The notes beneath the pieces were generated by a model that worked only from the letters and a program-made list of their open reading frames with translations, had not been told where the DNA came from and searched no databases. Shown here one piece after another: positions 1 to 13,800 of a stretch of DNA of 64,000 nt. The number at the start of each line of letters is the position of its first letter. Within the stretch, counting starts at the first letter, position 1. The stretch spans positions 6,657,801-6,721,800 of the forward strand of contig OX030957.1 of NCBI GenBank assembly GCA_943735955.1, read 5' to 3'. Source of the stretch: Piscicola geometra (taxonomy: Eukaryota; Annelida; Clitellata; Hirudinida; Piscicolidae). The translations under genes were made by a program, and so were the position numbers.

Positions 1-3000
1 AGAATTTTAGTATTAAAGTAACTTAATGTTTTCAACTTGAAGAGCAAATATATCGAAAATACTTTAAATTTGAGTAAAATCAAATTTAAACTTTCAAAAC
101 AATGTTCGTTTATAGTTTATCGAATCGATAAATATGAAGATTGATTCTCGATATTTAGACCTAAGTTAAATTAATTTAGTCCAATATACAAATTAGGTCA
201 AAAGTGGTTAGTTGAAACCAGTTAAACAAAGTCCTTGTTGTTATTTTTGGTATAATCTTGTCTTTTGTTTAAAACTAACTAGTTTTTTAAAACCTAGAAC
301 TATACTTTAAATTATTTAATATCGAATTTAAAAGCTTTCTGATAATGTATCGGTTTTCAAACAGCTTTTCACAAATTATGTAATTCTTTTTTTAGAAATA
401 CTTAAATAAAATGTATTGATTCCTTCTTTCCGGTGCAACTTTTTCACTTTTTCACAATTTTGATTTAGTGTTTTTGATATTCTTGGGAAGAAAAACACTA
501 ACTTTGAAAGGCATGACCAAATGATTGGAGTTTTGTCAAAACCTCAGTCAAAAAATCGACAAGTGAGTAGTTCAATCACAAAGAAACTTTAATGCTAGAC
601 AAATTGCTATTGTTATTGAAAAACTATGTCAAAAGTGATGTAACAAAACTACACGTTTTTCAATGTCACGCGAGAAGTTAACTGGTACATAGGACCCTGC
701 TTGAACAAGATTACACCTATTCTGCCACTTAAAAATTTAATAACAATAATTTTTTACATTGAAATAATAGAAAAACTGCTTAAATATTCTCTAAGAGTTG
801 ATATTGAAGAACATCAAAAGATTTTAGGGTTACATAAAAGACTAAAAAAACTTTTGATCTTTAGAAAAATAAAAATTAATAAATTGACCATTACGTAGGA
901 ATTATAAAATTTCTATAATAAAAATTTATTTCATTTTGCTATGGTGAGAATTTTTGCTATGAATCATATTTTTTGTAGCGTCAATGGAATATTTTAAATA
1001 TAATTTGTTTAAATACATGAATCAAGAATAATTCGACATATTTTCTTATTCATATTCAAGACAAATAATTATTGTAAGATTGTTTGATCATTTCAATTAT
1101 TAAAACTCGGCATTATTTAAACAACTGCATCAGTTTTTCTATTTAAAGTCTCTCTCTCCACACAAGTACCACCTAGGGTGACTTTCCAGAGGATAGCTGC
1201 TGTGGTGATGGATTTAGAGGCATTGATGGGCGCGTAGGAGCTGAGTTGATCGGCGGAAAAGCATTAAAATCCTATCTCAAGACCGTGCTGAGCCGCAAGA
1301 ACACATGCAGCCTCCATCGAGCCTTTATTGGTCTTTTATTTCGACCCTTTACAAAGTTTGGAAAATTTCGGAATTTTGAAAAAGAATAAAATAGTATTTA
1401 AAATTTGAAGAGTACTTCAATTTGAAAAAATACTTTGAGTATGTCAATATCATTTTATTATTTGTTTTCACACGCAAAAACGCTGCATAGTCCAAATAAT
1501 TTTTAAATAATTTTTTTCTTAATTGACATCATTTTGAAATGATAAATGCACAAAAAAGTAATTTTATTTTATTTACCACTTATCAATGACATGCAATTTG
1601 TTTAAATCGTTAAATTTTTTTCCATAAATCATTAAAAATGTCTTGGTGGTCTTTCTTTCATCTTCTCTACCATTCATTTTCTCTTTGCTGAAACTTTTCA
1701 ACAGTTTTTTTTAAAGTTTAAAATTGCTTTAAAGCATTCACTGGTGACTAAGAGCTAAAAATCGTTTATTTATTTTTCAAAAATTAAATTGACGAGACTT
1801 TCTGTTTTAATGCGTTCAAAAACTTTTCAAAGTATAACACTTTTTTTAATTAAAAAAGTTTTTAACAAATCTTAATTAATAAATTTTACATTTTCCCCAC
1901 AATTAACAAAGTTTTTAATAATTTTTTTCAATTAATAAAGTTTCAAAAAGCACGTTTTTTATTTAATACATTTTTTAAAAAAATCAATTTGATGAAAAAG
2001 TATTTTCAGGCTTCAGTAGTTTGGCGCATCAAACTTTTAAATCTCTCGTGAAATATTTTGGAAAGAATATTCATAAAAATGAATAATAATTACTTTTCAC
2101 GTTTTTAAATAAAATGATATTAATCCTTCACAGCTACTTTTACGATAACTTTAATTTTCTGAATAGCAACTTTGAAAAGAAAAATTATTATCATTTTTAT
2201 TTGAAACAAACTTTTTTCAAATTATACATTTTTAAATATATATTTTTCTTTTTTACTATTAGATCAATGAAACTCAAACCAAATATATTTATTTTTATTT
2301 TTATTTTTTTAGTAAATTTCGAAAAAAATATTGGTAATTTGTTTTTCTATCTATAAGCTGAGCTCATAAAACTTATCAGTACCTTCTCTGAAAAAGCATA
2401 ATCATAAGCTTCTTATGCATTGGCGGATCAGGCGTGATTTATGACAGTATTTGCCATTTCCTGAGTTGACATGTTGTAAATATAAAAAATAATTATGAAT
2501 CGAATTCTTTGACAAATCTGTCTGCTAAAACAAGCCATTCAACAAGGCGCCTCAAATCCCCGAGCTCTGACTTCCATAATGGTTCTAAGCTGATTCTAGC
2601 TGTCTGTTACGCTAGCAAATATATTCATGACGTTGGTGTGAGAGCAAAGCCATCTGATAAATTTAGTTCAATGCCCCTTTTATCATTGGATGACATAAAA
2701 GGGCGTACTCCGCTGGAAGAGAAGCGCAATCACGAATCAAATTTGAATGACAATCAGGCGTTTCGAATGTTAGTTTAAAGGATTCAAAATCATTGAATAA
2801 TAATATTAAAAATACTATAAAAAAATAACAATGATAATAATAACAGGTATTATCATTTGGCGTATAACCTGAACGGGCTTCCAGGCTTCTTACGCTAAAA
2901 AAATTTCAATTCGCGCCTATGGGTTGCACTCAAACTTAAGACCATTAACCGTTGGTCAAGTCGAGAGTCGTTTCACCCTCAGACAATTTGTACTTCAGAG

Positions 3001-4777
3001 TTTAATTGCTTTTCATCGCTTCACTGAAACCATGCAAATGTAAAAACTTGAAATCACAATTCGAGACGATAATGATGGATGTTTGCACAAACTCCCAAAA
3101 CACTTCAAATTGTTGTAATGATCTTTTAAATCGTGAATGGTGATGGGGTACTTTTAAAGACGCCGACTCATAGTTCGATTCCTTCCATCGCCTAGTAGCT
3201 AGCGAAGAGAGGACTGTGCAAGCGCCACGATAGCAAACATGAAAAGACGAATGTTTTTATCGATGTGCTAATAGCACAGAAATATGGCGAAAAAAGAATT
3301 AAAACTTAATTTGAACATAAGAAAGACATTAAAAAGGCACTAGAAAGGCTACTTTTAAAGAACAACCAGAACAATGACGATGATGTGCTGCTCTTAACTA
3401 TTTTTACAATTTTCAGAGAGTCAGAAGATAAATCTTATCTGTCTAATAATGATGCATATTCTACAAACCTTGTTCAACATTTGTTTAAACTATAAAATAA
3501 ATAAATAAAAATCTATAATTTTTTTATCTGGTATTTGAGAGTTAGTTTTATCATTTTTTAAATTCATCGGACTTAATTTCCTTGTTTAAAAAAACGAGTA
3601 TTTAGAGAATTCCAAAATGAAAAATAGAAACTCAAAAATGTTTAATGTCGTGTTTCATAAAAAGGCATATTGGATAATGCTTCTAGAGCATTCACATGAC
3701 TCGCCAGCATAAGCCTTTCACATTCCATCAGCCCTGTCTTGCAAGCACTCTATAGATTAATTTTTGAATTGCCCAGAAGCTTTTTTTGGCTGGCGTTACT
3801 TTAATTTTATTAGAGTATGTTGTTTTCTAATTTTAACTTTTCATCAAATCTATAAAACAATAAAAATTTAAAACAATATTTTTTTTTAAATAATTATTTT
3901 TCAAAAAAATTAACTAATAATTGAAAGTAATTTATTTATGATATATTTTTTTCGATTATAAATAATACGTAGAAAATCATATTTTTCAAACATATTATTA
4001 TATTTTTTACATATAAAAAATGCCTAATTCCCTATTTATCATTCTGCGTTAATTAGAAAACGTGAAGTAGACACTCTTGGCTAAAATGGTTTTGACAGAT
4101 CGGTTATTATCTAGGATAGGGCGATGATTAATTAAATGCGTTCACCGTCCTCACAAAAATACTTTTCTTAAAAAACTACTGTGAAAATTGAGATAATTCA
4201 GCAATAAAAAATCTCAAGAACTGATACGAAAAAAAGAAAGAATGAAATTGTGAAAAGAAGTTAATTCTGAAATTAACGCTAAAATAACGCTTCAACGATT
4301 GCAGTGCTGGTCGATAAAGTGCGGATATTAGCGTCGTCAATAATGTGTTGTTTTTTAATTCTTTTGTTTTGTTTGTTTTGTTTTTGTTTTTAGTGCCATT
4401 AGCATTAGTATTATTAGCGTCACCATTGACATTGTTGCTCTTGCTGCCTGTGATGATTATTTTGTCGTCATTATAGAACACATCATTCCAGGGAATAGGT
4501 TTAAAATTTAAATTCAATTAAAGGTTGTCAAAAATAAATCATCAATATTTGTATGATACTTTTTAAAAGTATTTTACAAGCTAATTTAAGTATCTTGAGC
4601 TTTTCTCAATATTTATTCTCGAAAATATCTCAAATTTTTTCAAAGAATTAAATGACATGAAAGTTTACAAAATAATATCACTAAGTTATATCATTTTAAA
4701 TATTAGCTCAAATTTCAAATAAATTGTTAAAAAATAATATTATTCTTCAACAATTAATGTTGAATTATTCAATCCAG
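1..4777. other. AT-rich sequence upstream of first supported exon (probably intron)
   Basis: No exon of a known family is seen here. The downstream gene should have an RRM1, but no RNP1/RNP2-like coding stretch was found on the plus strand, so this is most likely the 3' part of a long intron with RRM1 outside the window. Two GC-richer patches stand out. The first, about 1155-1390, is open for roughly 70 codons on the plus strand. The second, about 2500-3240, includes an 89-codon frame at 2509-2778 that lacks an ATG at its head. Neither resembles a family I know. The rest is A/T runs. Confidence 0.6.
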
Positions 4778-4826
4778 CAGGAATTGAAAGGAGGCCAGTG
4801 CATCGTACCACATATCGACCCGAGCA
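4778..4826 (+). CDS. TIA1: TIA-1-like exon: RRM1-RRM2 linker (candidate)
   Basis: A GC-richer 49-bp island in AT-rich DNA, between a CAG acceptor and a perfect GTAAGT donor. Read in phase 0 it ends ...HIDPS plus one base, which joins the next exon to give KLFHIFVG. TIA-1 family proteins have a short D-T/P-S-K/R linker just before the FHxFVG start of RRM2, so content and phase both fit. The acceptor is a CAGCAG tandem (NAGNAG), so the exon could also start at 4781 and lose one Gln. It is too short for similarity to prove; phase and donor are the main support. Confidence 0.6.
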
Positions 4827-7800
4827 GTAAGTTAATTCTATTCAACCCGTAATTGTTGTTAAATATTTTATATTCTTAAATATATTAAGTTTTTCTATTC
4901 GCAATTAATTTAGCTCATTTTCTTTCTTTATCATTTCTTTTCAAGAAACAAAATATTTGCTCAAAAATATTGAAATCTGTTTACAACTATTATCAGTTTT
5001 GTTAATTAATAAAGTTTAAATGAAGCGTTAGCGTTTATTCTAAAATATAAACGTTAAAAAAGTTATAAGAGTGGCATTCAAATAGGATAATTTCAAACGA
5101 TCGCTAAATGATCATTCCATTAATCAACTGAGCATCTCATTGCCCACTACTATGCGTGGCATTACATCGGCATTGTTAATCAGCTAGAAGCCTAGAAAAA
5201 GTGTAACTCAAAAGATAATTTTGGCGAGTTTTTATGAGGGATTTTCACAATAAACAGCAGTTGCTATTTTCATTTTAATTCTCTATTACAGTCTTGGTTT
5301 TATTATATGATTTATCAAAGAAAAAATATTCGGGCAATCGGAAAAATGGTATGTAGGCGATAGTGCCTATTTTGGTGGATGTATGTGCGTGTGTTTGAAT
5401 GATGAATGAGTGTGACCCGGAGTGGCAAAGAAATAGAAAACGCCTGAACTGACTAAAATAATTGCTCGTAAACAACAAGTATAACAAAAATAGGAAAACG
5501 ATTGATTATGTATATTATTTGATTAATAGTATGCAAGTAAATTCTCTTTTGTTTTTAGTTTTTTCCAATCGTTCTTGATACTTTTAACAGTAATTTTAGT
5601 CACTCACGTGAGAATGCAAAGTTTTATAAGCTGCAACCTCTTGGGCATTTATAACTTCAAAAAATAAAAGGCTTCAATGTACACCATGAAATACTGAAAT
5701 ATCTGGGCAGTTTTAAATAAGTACTTTTTCATGTTGGAAAATAGAAGTATTATTTTAACAAATTCTTATTGACCACCATAGACTTCTTATAGAAAAATTA
5801 TGTCTGACAAAAACCCACAAGAATATTTTTTCAAAAATGATTACTTTTACTTTTGTATGTTTTTCTGCTCTAGCACCTCAATTCAGGCTGCAATAGAGGT
5901 GCGGATATTGGACGCAAATTTGAGTAACTAATTCGTATTATGCTAACTTAATTAACATGCCTAAGTAATAAGTACTTTCCATTTTTTATATAAAAAAATA
6001 GCTTATCAAATATTGAAGTTTTAAAACGATCGAAACAAGTTTACATGGAATGTTTAATAATATAAAATTTAAACATACTTTTTTTAGCTATTTAATTTAG
6101 TTATATTTAGTTATTTAATGTTTGAAAGTATTCATTACATTGAATTTCTAATAAGATTTAAAACATTCAATTAAAATGATATCACTACATAAAGATATTT
6201 TAAGAAAGTTGATGTAAAATAACATTATATTTGCATAATTAATAGACATACTGAAACCTTGATTTAAAAGTGACCAAACTGCATTTTTCACGCAACGCAT
6301 GCCTCATCCATCACCAAAGCCTACTAAAACAAATGTAATTCAAACTAACTTTCATTAAATATTGAAGTATTTAGCTATAAATCTCAATTTTCTAAAGATT
6401 TAAAAAATGGAAGTTATAAAACTTTTTTACATTATTCAAAGATTTGATAATATTTTTCAATCACTAGAACTACTTTATTTTACATTATCAACCTGTACTT
6501 AATAACAATGTATGATCATTCAAAGGAATGTTTATAATTGAAATTTAAAATTAATTCACTCAAAATAATAATCAGATTAATACTTTAACATACGAGAATT
6601 ACAAAAAGTATTGATTTAGTTGAAGAATTCATTAGAATAAAAAAGATTAATAAATCACAAAAAATAAATAAATAACACGTAAAAAACCATGGAAAAAACT
6701 TAAAAGCTTGTTTTAAAACTAGATTGATACACTTTGGAAAATGTTCGCTTTTAAAAACGTATTCTAGAAGTTTTGTAAAACTTTTTTTGTCATTTTTTAC
6801 AATACATAAAGTGATTAGAGTCATGTGTCTTATGAATTATTTATGCATTTTTCTTTTTTGTGGAATGTAAAACACCATGTATAAGACGCACCTCGTATTT
6901 TATTGAAAAAAACTAATAAAAATAACTAACTTAAATTAGATTTCACAGAAAAGTTAATCCAGTTTATTCTTCTATGATTTTCAAACCTATGAGATTTTAT
7001 ACTAAAATAGTAATGTCGAATAAATGCAAAACCGGGTTAATAAAGCTTTTTTAAAAAGATTAAAAAACAACGTGAAACTGCATTCAATTTTTAATTTCGT
7101 GAATTTAGTGATGATAACGATTTAACCTGCCTAAAATAGCGTCTTATACATGGGGTTTTACAGTAGTATGATTTGTTAGCTAGCGTTGCGTGCAACGCTT
7201 TATTATTGCGTGTAAAGTCGCGAAGAAGACCTCGACTTGGCGCCAAAATGATATGAATAATCCAGTTTTAGTTGCTGCAATTGTTTATCATTAGTTGTAT
7301 TAGTCTTCAATTATTTTTGATCGATCATTGTCAGTGTTGTTTGTGGGGAAAGGTAGAAACTATCAGAGTGAACTTTTTTGGTTTCAGTTGCTGTTTTGTT
7401 TCTATGATACTTTTAATCAATGCTCTCAACTGGAGTTGCCGTTAAAAGACTGCAAGCTATAGATTATTTAGAGAGACCGTTTGATTTTTCATTTACTTAT
7501 ATATACATTTTATGAAAATGTTTACATGTGTATCATTGTTGTTGTGGTCTTTGTGATCGTTTTATAGTTGAAAACACCTGCCACTTGAAGGGATGTTAAA
7601 CAAAATCAATAAATATAAAAGTTTATTACAATCAAATTGCGTCAACGCTTGTAGTTTGCTCAGAAATAAAAACACATCCAAGCGGAAAACTCCTATTTAT
7701 TTTTCTTTATTTTATACATATGAAAAAAAAAATTGTTTTATTATTTTTCAAATTTGATTTAATTTTTTATATTTAATTTTTTAAATTTTATAAACTGAAT

Positions 7801-10800
7801 GAAAAGCGTCATTAAGCTTTTGAAAATAAAAAGCCTACAGAAGAGTAAATAGCTAGAGAAGAGCTTTATGGCTATAAAAACTATTTATGAAACAATTTTA
7901 AAGTTTAAATAATTATTTTTTTATTAATTCAAAAAAATAAACTCATAAATAAAAATTTAATGAAAAAATTTAAAAGCAGTGATTGTTCCATAACGAAACT
8001 TTGAAAAGCCGAAGCAATTTGATAGAAAATAAACAAGAATGGTTTAGTGTTTGAGTCGTTAACAGTGCATTCTGTTATTAACTACAACGTATTTATTCTT
8101 TAATGACACGCTGTCTGACATTTTAACAAATATTTCTTGGAAAATAGAGTTTCTTTTCAATCTAAGCTTATTTAATTTAAAAAGTTCATTCAATCAATCC
8201 ATTGCTGGGCCGTAATAGAAGGATAGAGCAGTGAAAAATTCAAAAAAGACAAAAACGTATGAAGTAGGGAAAGTCAAAAGAGAAAGGTGGTAGGAGGAGC
8301 CAGTATTTATATAATGGCCACGTGGGATGGAGTCCTTTGTTTGGATTTTCTATTTCATTTTGGTTTTTGTTTACTTTCACTTTTTTCGAGTCGAAAAAAA
8401 AATTTAATTTTGTTTTTTTTATATAAAACCTATTGTTTTTTTCATTACCTCTAGCAAGAATGCAATCATAATTAAGATACTATTGAATTATGATAATTGG
8501 AAATTCTTTATTAGTGCAATAAAAGTTCTTCATGAATGATTTATCGCGTAAAAAGTACCAATGGCAGACGCAAAAGAGTTGTTTAAAACCCCTTTCGCAT
8601 ATTCAGTCTCCATTTTCGTTCTAATAGCACATTTCTTTGGAGACTTAATGCCATTCTAAATTGTATTGCACTTTGTTACAAGTGGTATACTTAGAATAAC
8701 TTTAAAAAACTATTTTGCATTTACATAGAAAATTATTCGCTTTCAAAAAGTTACAAGTATTTTGTTTTTCAATCATAATTTTGTTTTATTTTTTAAATTC
8801 ACTCAAAAATTTCTCCAAACACTTTCCAGTTTTATTTTACTTGAACATTCACAAATTATTTTAATCTATTTACCTATCGAACATCTTTTGTTTTTTTTTA
8901 GGATTTCTATCTCATTCATTATAAAAAAATTGAAAAATGAAAAATATCCCCACCCCACAGAGCTGTTCCACATTTTTGTGGGTGACCTCAGCCCGGACGC
9001 AGAGACTAGCCAGCTACGCGATGCTTTTTCTCCGTTCGGACAAATATCGTAAGTTGAAGAAATTTTAAGTGTTCATTGTATTTGAAATTTTACTATTATT
9101 ATTATTATTATTGGTATTTATTATTTTCATTATTACCAAAATTATTATTTTCATTATTATCGAAATTATTATTTTTATTATTATCAAATGAGAGTTTGTG
9201 CTATCTCGGGAATACCCTATTTTAATAAAACTTCATTTTCAACACACATCGTTATAAAAACTTATGACAACTTTTAATATACTTATTTTAAAGTTTTCTT
9301 TTTATTATTTTTTTACTTATAATTTTAATCAATTTTTTCATGACTTATAAAAAGTAATCTTCTTCCTACTTAGAATTAGCAAACACGCTTATGATCTCTT
9401 TAATGTTTATTGGAGCCCATCATGCAGTGAAACAATAACAAGACATCGCCGCTTGAGGACACAAAAGCTAAAGCATATTCACAAAAAAAACTCGGATTTT
9501 TAAACGAATAAAATGTGAAAGAAGGTTTTACGTAGAATTCTCATTACATCATTTTCATCGTGACTTTTATATTTTGAAAAATAAATTTTTCAGAAATAGC
9601 TTGGCGAATAAATGTGTGCCAAAGAAATGACCCTGAAAGGCGGGTTCAGATGTACCGTAGACATAACTTATGTTTCGTTCCAACTGATGCGTAGACGTTT
9701 ACTCCATAAACAATATTTATTACATTTTCTCCATACATAGGTGTGTATTTCTGCATTCATTTCGGCTTCATTTATATTAGTACATTGCTTTTTTTATGCC
9801 AGCTATGTGAAACATGACATTCGTGAAAAAGTGTTTCAGAAATGTAATTATTCTGGGAAAATTTTTCACTGAACGATTCTTTATCGAAAACTTTGGTTAT
9901 TCAGATAGTTTCACACATTTTCATTCACAAATTTCATGAAATATTTTTATATCGATTAAATATTTCAGAAGAACATTTGGGTGTAAATATTATTTAAGCG
10001 TTGTGAATGACTTCTCAATTAAATGAAAAAGCTAAGGTGTCTCGTAGATCTGACGCACACAGCAGACAAAGAGATTGTTTGTGTTGCAGCTGAAATATTA
10101 ATCATTCCGCACAGAAAGCCATTTATCACGAACGTTATATGTTTAATGGTTTAACTGCCAACCCCGACTCTAACCTTAACTTTAATCTCAGTCCACTTTC
10201 GCAGGCCCACTTTCGGTGCTTACTTCTCTTCTACTTCTGACCTTTTCACTTTTCCTGATTATTTATCTTCTCCATTTCAAACTTCCAAATAAATTACTTG
10301 TTAAGCGGAAATGCCATCATGGAGCAAGTATTTTTGTAATCCTGAAGCCTTTGTGCTTGATACTTGAGAAAAGTATTTTTTTATGTTTTAAAAGAATGAA
10401 AATATGTTTTACGCATGCTTTGTTGATAGTTTTGAAAACAAATAAAATAAAACTACAATGTTTTATGTTTTAAAAAAACGTAGATTTTATTTTGTTCCAA
10501 TATTAAAACGCCACTATGTTGATTAGAAAATATCACAAAACGTTTCAAAAATTCAAAATTGAAATGACCTTTGGAAAAATTGAATACTGAGTTTCAAAAC
10601 TTTGATATTCTTTTTTAACTCTGTTTTCAGATTGTTTTTATTTGCTTAAAGCACTTGCAAAACACTTTTCTAGGCGTGAACTGATGTTGTTTCAACAAAT
10701 TAGGGGTATGTCAAAAAAGTCAAAAAGTGAACAGTTTCTAAGCAAATATTTGGAAGATTTAAAAGAATATTCTCAATTTATTTCTATTTTTAAAAACTGT

Positions 10801-13800
10801 CTTTTTTAAACAAACTTTTCAAGTTTTTCTAAAAATATTTAGTCGTGTGCAAACAAGAAAAATACATAAAAAGTGTGCATACTAAGTTAGAATAACCCGA
10901 GAGAGGAATAAATAAATGAAAAATAATTTATCTACTATACAAATACCCTCGCTAACATATTCATATTCTTCCCTCTAAGCACTTTTGATGAGATAAACTA
11001 AGCGTTACCAAAATCTTACATTCTGTAAATTCAAATTCTTAAAACATTTTTTCATATGAATTAACTACACTGCAAACATTTCCTGATTTGGTTATATATG
11101 TTCAATTACATGAAACCTATAGGAAAAATATTTCTAATTTGAAATGTAGATTTAAAAAATTCTTTTTTTAAAATATTCATTAGAATAAGCCATTAACTAA
11201 AAAAGAAACCTATCAAAAAAGATTTGTTGAGTTATATGATTTATAACATATTTTTTTATTTCTAAAAAGTATACATTATTTTGTTCAATATGCATCTTTC
11301 AATGACCATTTTTCAGAGTCTACAGTGTTTTTGTTTTATTAAAAATTTAAAATATTATTTGTTTGCCCGAATATAACCTAATTATAAAATATATGTGAAA
11401 AAACTTGACTTTTTCATGAACTTAATAGTGTAACTCCGTATTTTTGCACTTAGCTTTGTGCTGTTTCAATTAATTACCAAACTCCAGATTGAAAAGCAGT
11501 CCAGAAATTTCAGAAAACTAATTAAACAAGCACATAGATCAGAATCCAGATGGGCTTAGAAGTTGGTTAAAGCGTGGTAAGGATTTAATTTCACGGAGGA
11601 CCACAGCATTATTCTCTACCAGAACATACAGTTATTAATAGTTCTCTCAAGAAGCATCAATCAAATCAATCTTTTTTTCTTTTGCCTTTGTGTAAATTTT
11701 GGTGAATTTCTCAATGCATAATTTGGTGTTAAGAGCTTAAGTAGCTTATTTTTAAAATTTTGGATTTTTGAGTGGGTATTTAACAGGTTTTTGACAACTT
11801 AAAAATGTACAATAGATTTCAATTAGAAAATTTATCTTATTCCACTTGAATAAAAATTCTATGATTTCGCTGATAGATAAAAAGGTACTTTATTTTTTCC
11901 AAATCTTCTAGAAGTAAATATCTAGGAATTGTGCCATTTATCATTGTTAGTGTGAGGCAGGTGAAGAATTAGATGATAAAGCTATTTATCGATGCCCGCC
12001 AATACGAGCAATAAAACAATTTAAAACATCGGCTGAGAAAATGAGAAGATTGTTAGTTTAATGGAAGATGAGATTGCGGATTTGATGGGGCATGAGAACA
12101 GTGGCTGGATCCATCGGCAGTTGCTGCTCAGCTGGAAACGTCTTGAAGCACTCTACGGTGCTGTAATTAAACTCGAATAAAAGACTTTATGTCTATCGGC
12201 ATTGTAGTTTTGTAGACGGTCATTAGATGCATCAAAGCATTCGCAAAGAAAACAACACACGTTTTCCAAAGCACAAACACACAAAAAGACGGAATAAATT
12301 ATTGATTGCTTGTATGTCTGAACTGGATAAAGGTTAGTGGCAATCTACAGCTGAGCACTATTCGCATACGTTTCAAAAAAAAAATTGTTTGTATTTTTGT
12401 ACCTCCATCCACAGTACTCTTTCTTTATCGTACAAGCACACAAAACACACAGCCAGAACATGCGCGCTAAGACAAAAAAGAATAGAAAAGATACGAGAGC
12501 TGCTCAATAAATAAGTATGATTCATAGAGAATTCTTTATTGGGAATCATTCATCAATTCGTCGTCAACAATACAGTGCCACCAAGATTTATTCGACTGAC
12601 GAAATGTATCGCCTGTTAATAAAGGAGGCGAGAAGACGCTTCTGCCAGCGAGGGTGGAACGGTATCGTTTCTAATCATTCAGCCCACGCTGAGAGCCCTA
12701 TTGAAATAGAAAACGAATAAAATTAATACTTTCGAGAAGCTTCACACCCAGATAACATGAATAATCCACCACTCCTCGGCAATATAATCACTCAGCTCCA
12801 GTCGCATTACGGGCAATAAATTCCGCTTGTCTTCCGGTGCATCATGAAGCGTTTAATGGCAAATCTTCAATGCTGAGTTGCATTCTTCATTTGTAGTTCG
12901 CAATGTGCTTGCATGTGCTTCGAATCACTGTTTGTTTGAAGTTTGATTTTTTTCTATCTTATTTCGACTTTTTATAGAATAAAAGTTTGAATATATCATA
13001 AACATATAATAATATAATAATTATTATATGTTTATGATATATTCAAAGAATGTTTTTACAAATTTTTAGCATCTAAATAAATATGAATAAACTCTATTTT
13101 GAATATAAAATGTTAAGCTTGAAGCTAGTAAAAGGTGATAAACTTCAAAGTACACTCTGAAATTACAAAGGGCCCTTGTGACGCAGTAAACAAGGGTACA
13201 AATTTATGACACAGAATTTGTCTACAAAATTTTCACATCGATTAGAAAGTGTTCACGTTCATGACAAGCTATTAGTCATTGATACATAATCTTTATTATG
13301 ATCATTATTGAATATAATTTGTCTGTCATTGACGGCAAAATTATTTTATTGCTTTCCACGTCAGGGAGTTTGTTTCTTACATTTTTCCAATTTTCTGTCT
13401 TGCCTTCTAAACGAGCTGCTTTCAGTTTGCATGATTGGAAAGTCATTATGGTTTTTATTGTACTTGTTTTAAAAAAATATTTTTTTAATGTAAAGTTTTT
13501 TTTGAGTAAAGTCGGATAAATTACAAAAAATAGATGAGCCATAAAAAGAATCAAAATATCTGAAAGTTTATTTTCAAGAAAGATTATAGAAAAACTCAAT
13601 AAAAATTTAGCGAAAAATAAAAATATAAGAATGATTGGTTGGATCAGTTGTAATAACACAATTAGCAATGAGGAATTGTAGAGTTTTGCGATGATTGTGT
13701 CTCACATGCAGTGACATTAGTTGGATACTCTAGACTGCCCCCATTGTTATTTTTAGTTTCAATGCTGACTTCATTATTATATTATTCCATTGTGTGATGA

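Noticed and set aside
4176..4517. 113-codon minus frame with Asn-Lys repeats
   Set aside because: Low-complexity and AT-driven; nothing recognisable.
13276..13668. 130-codon minus frame
   Set aside because: A/T-rich composition dominated by Ile, Leu, Phe and Lys, no family, no splice support; chance in AT-rich intron.
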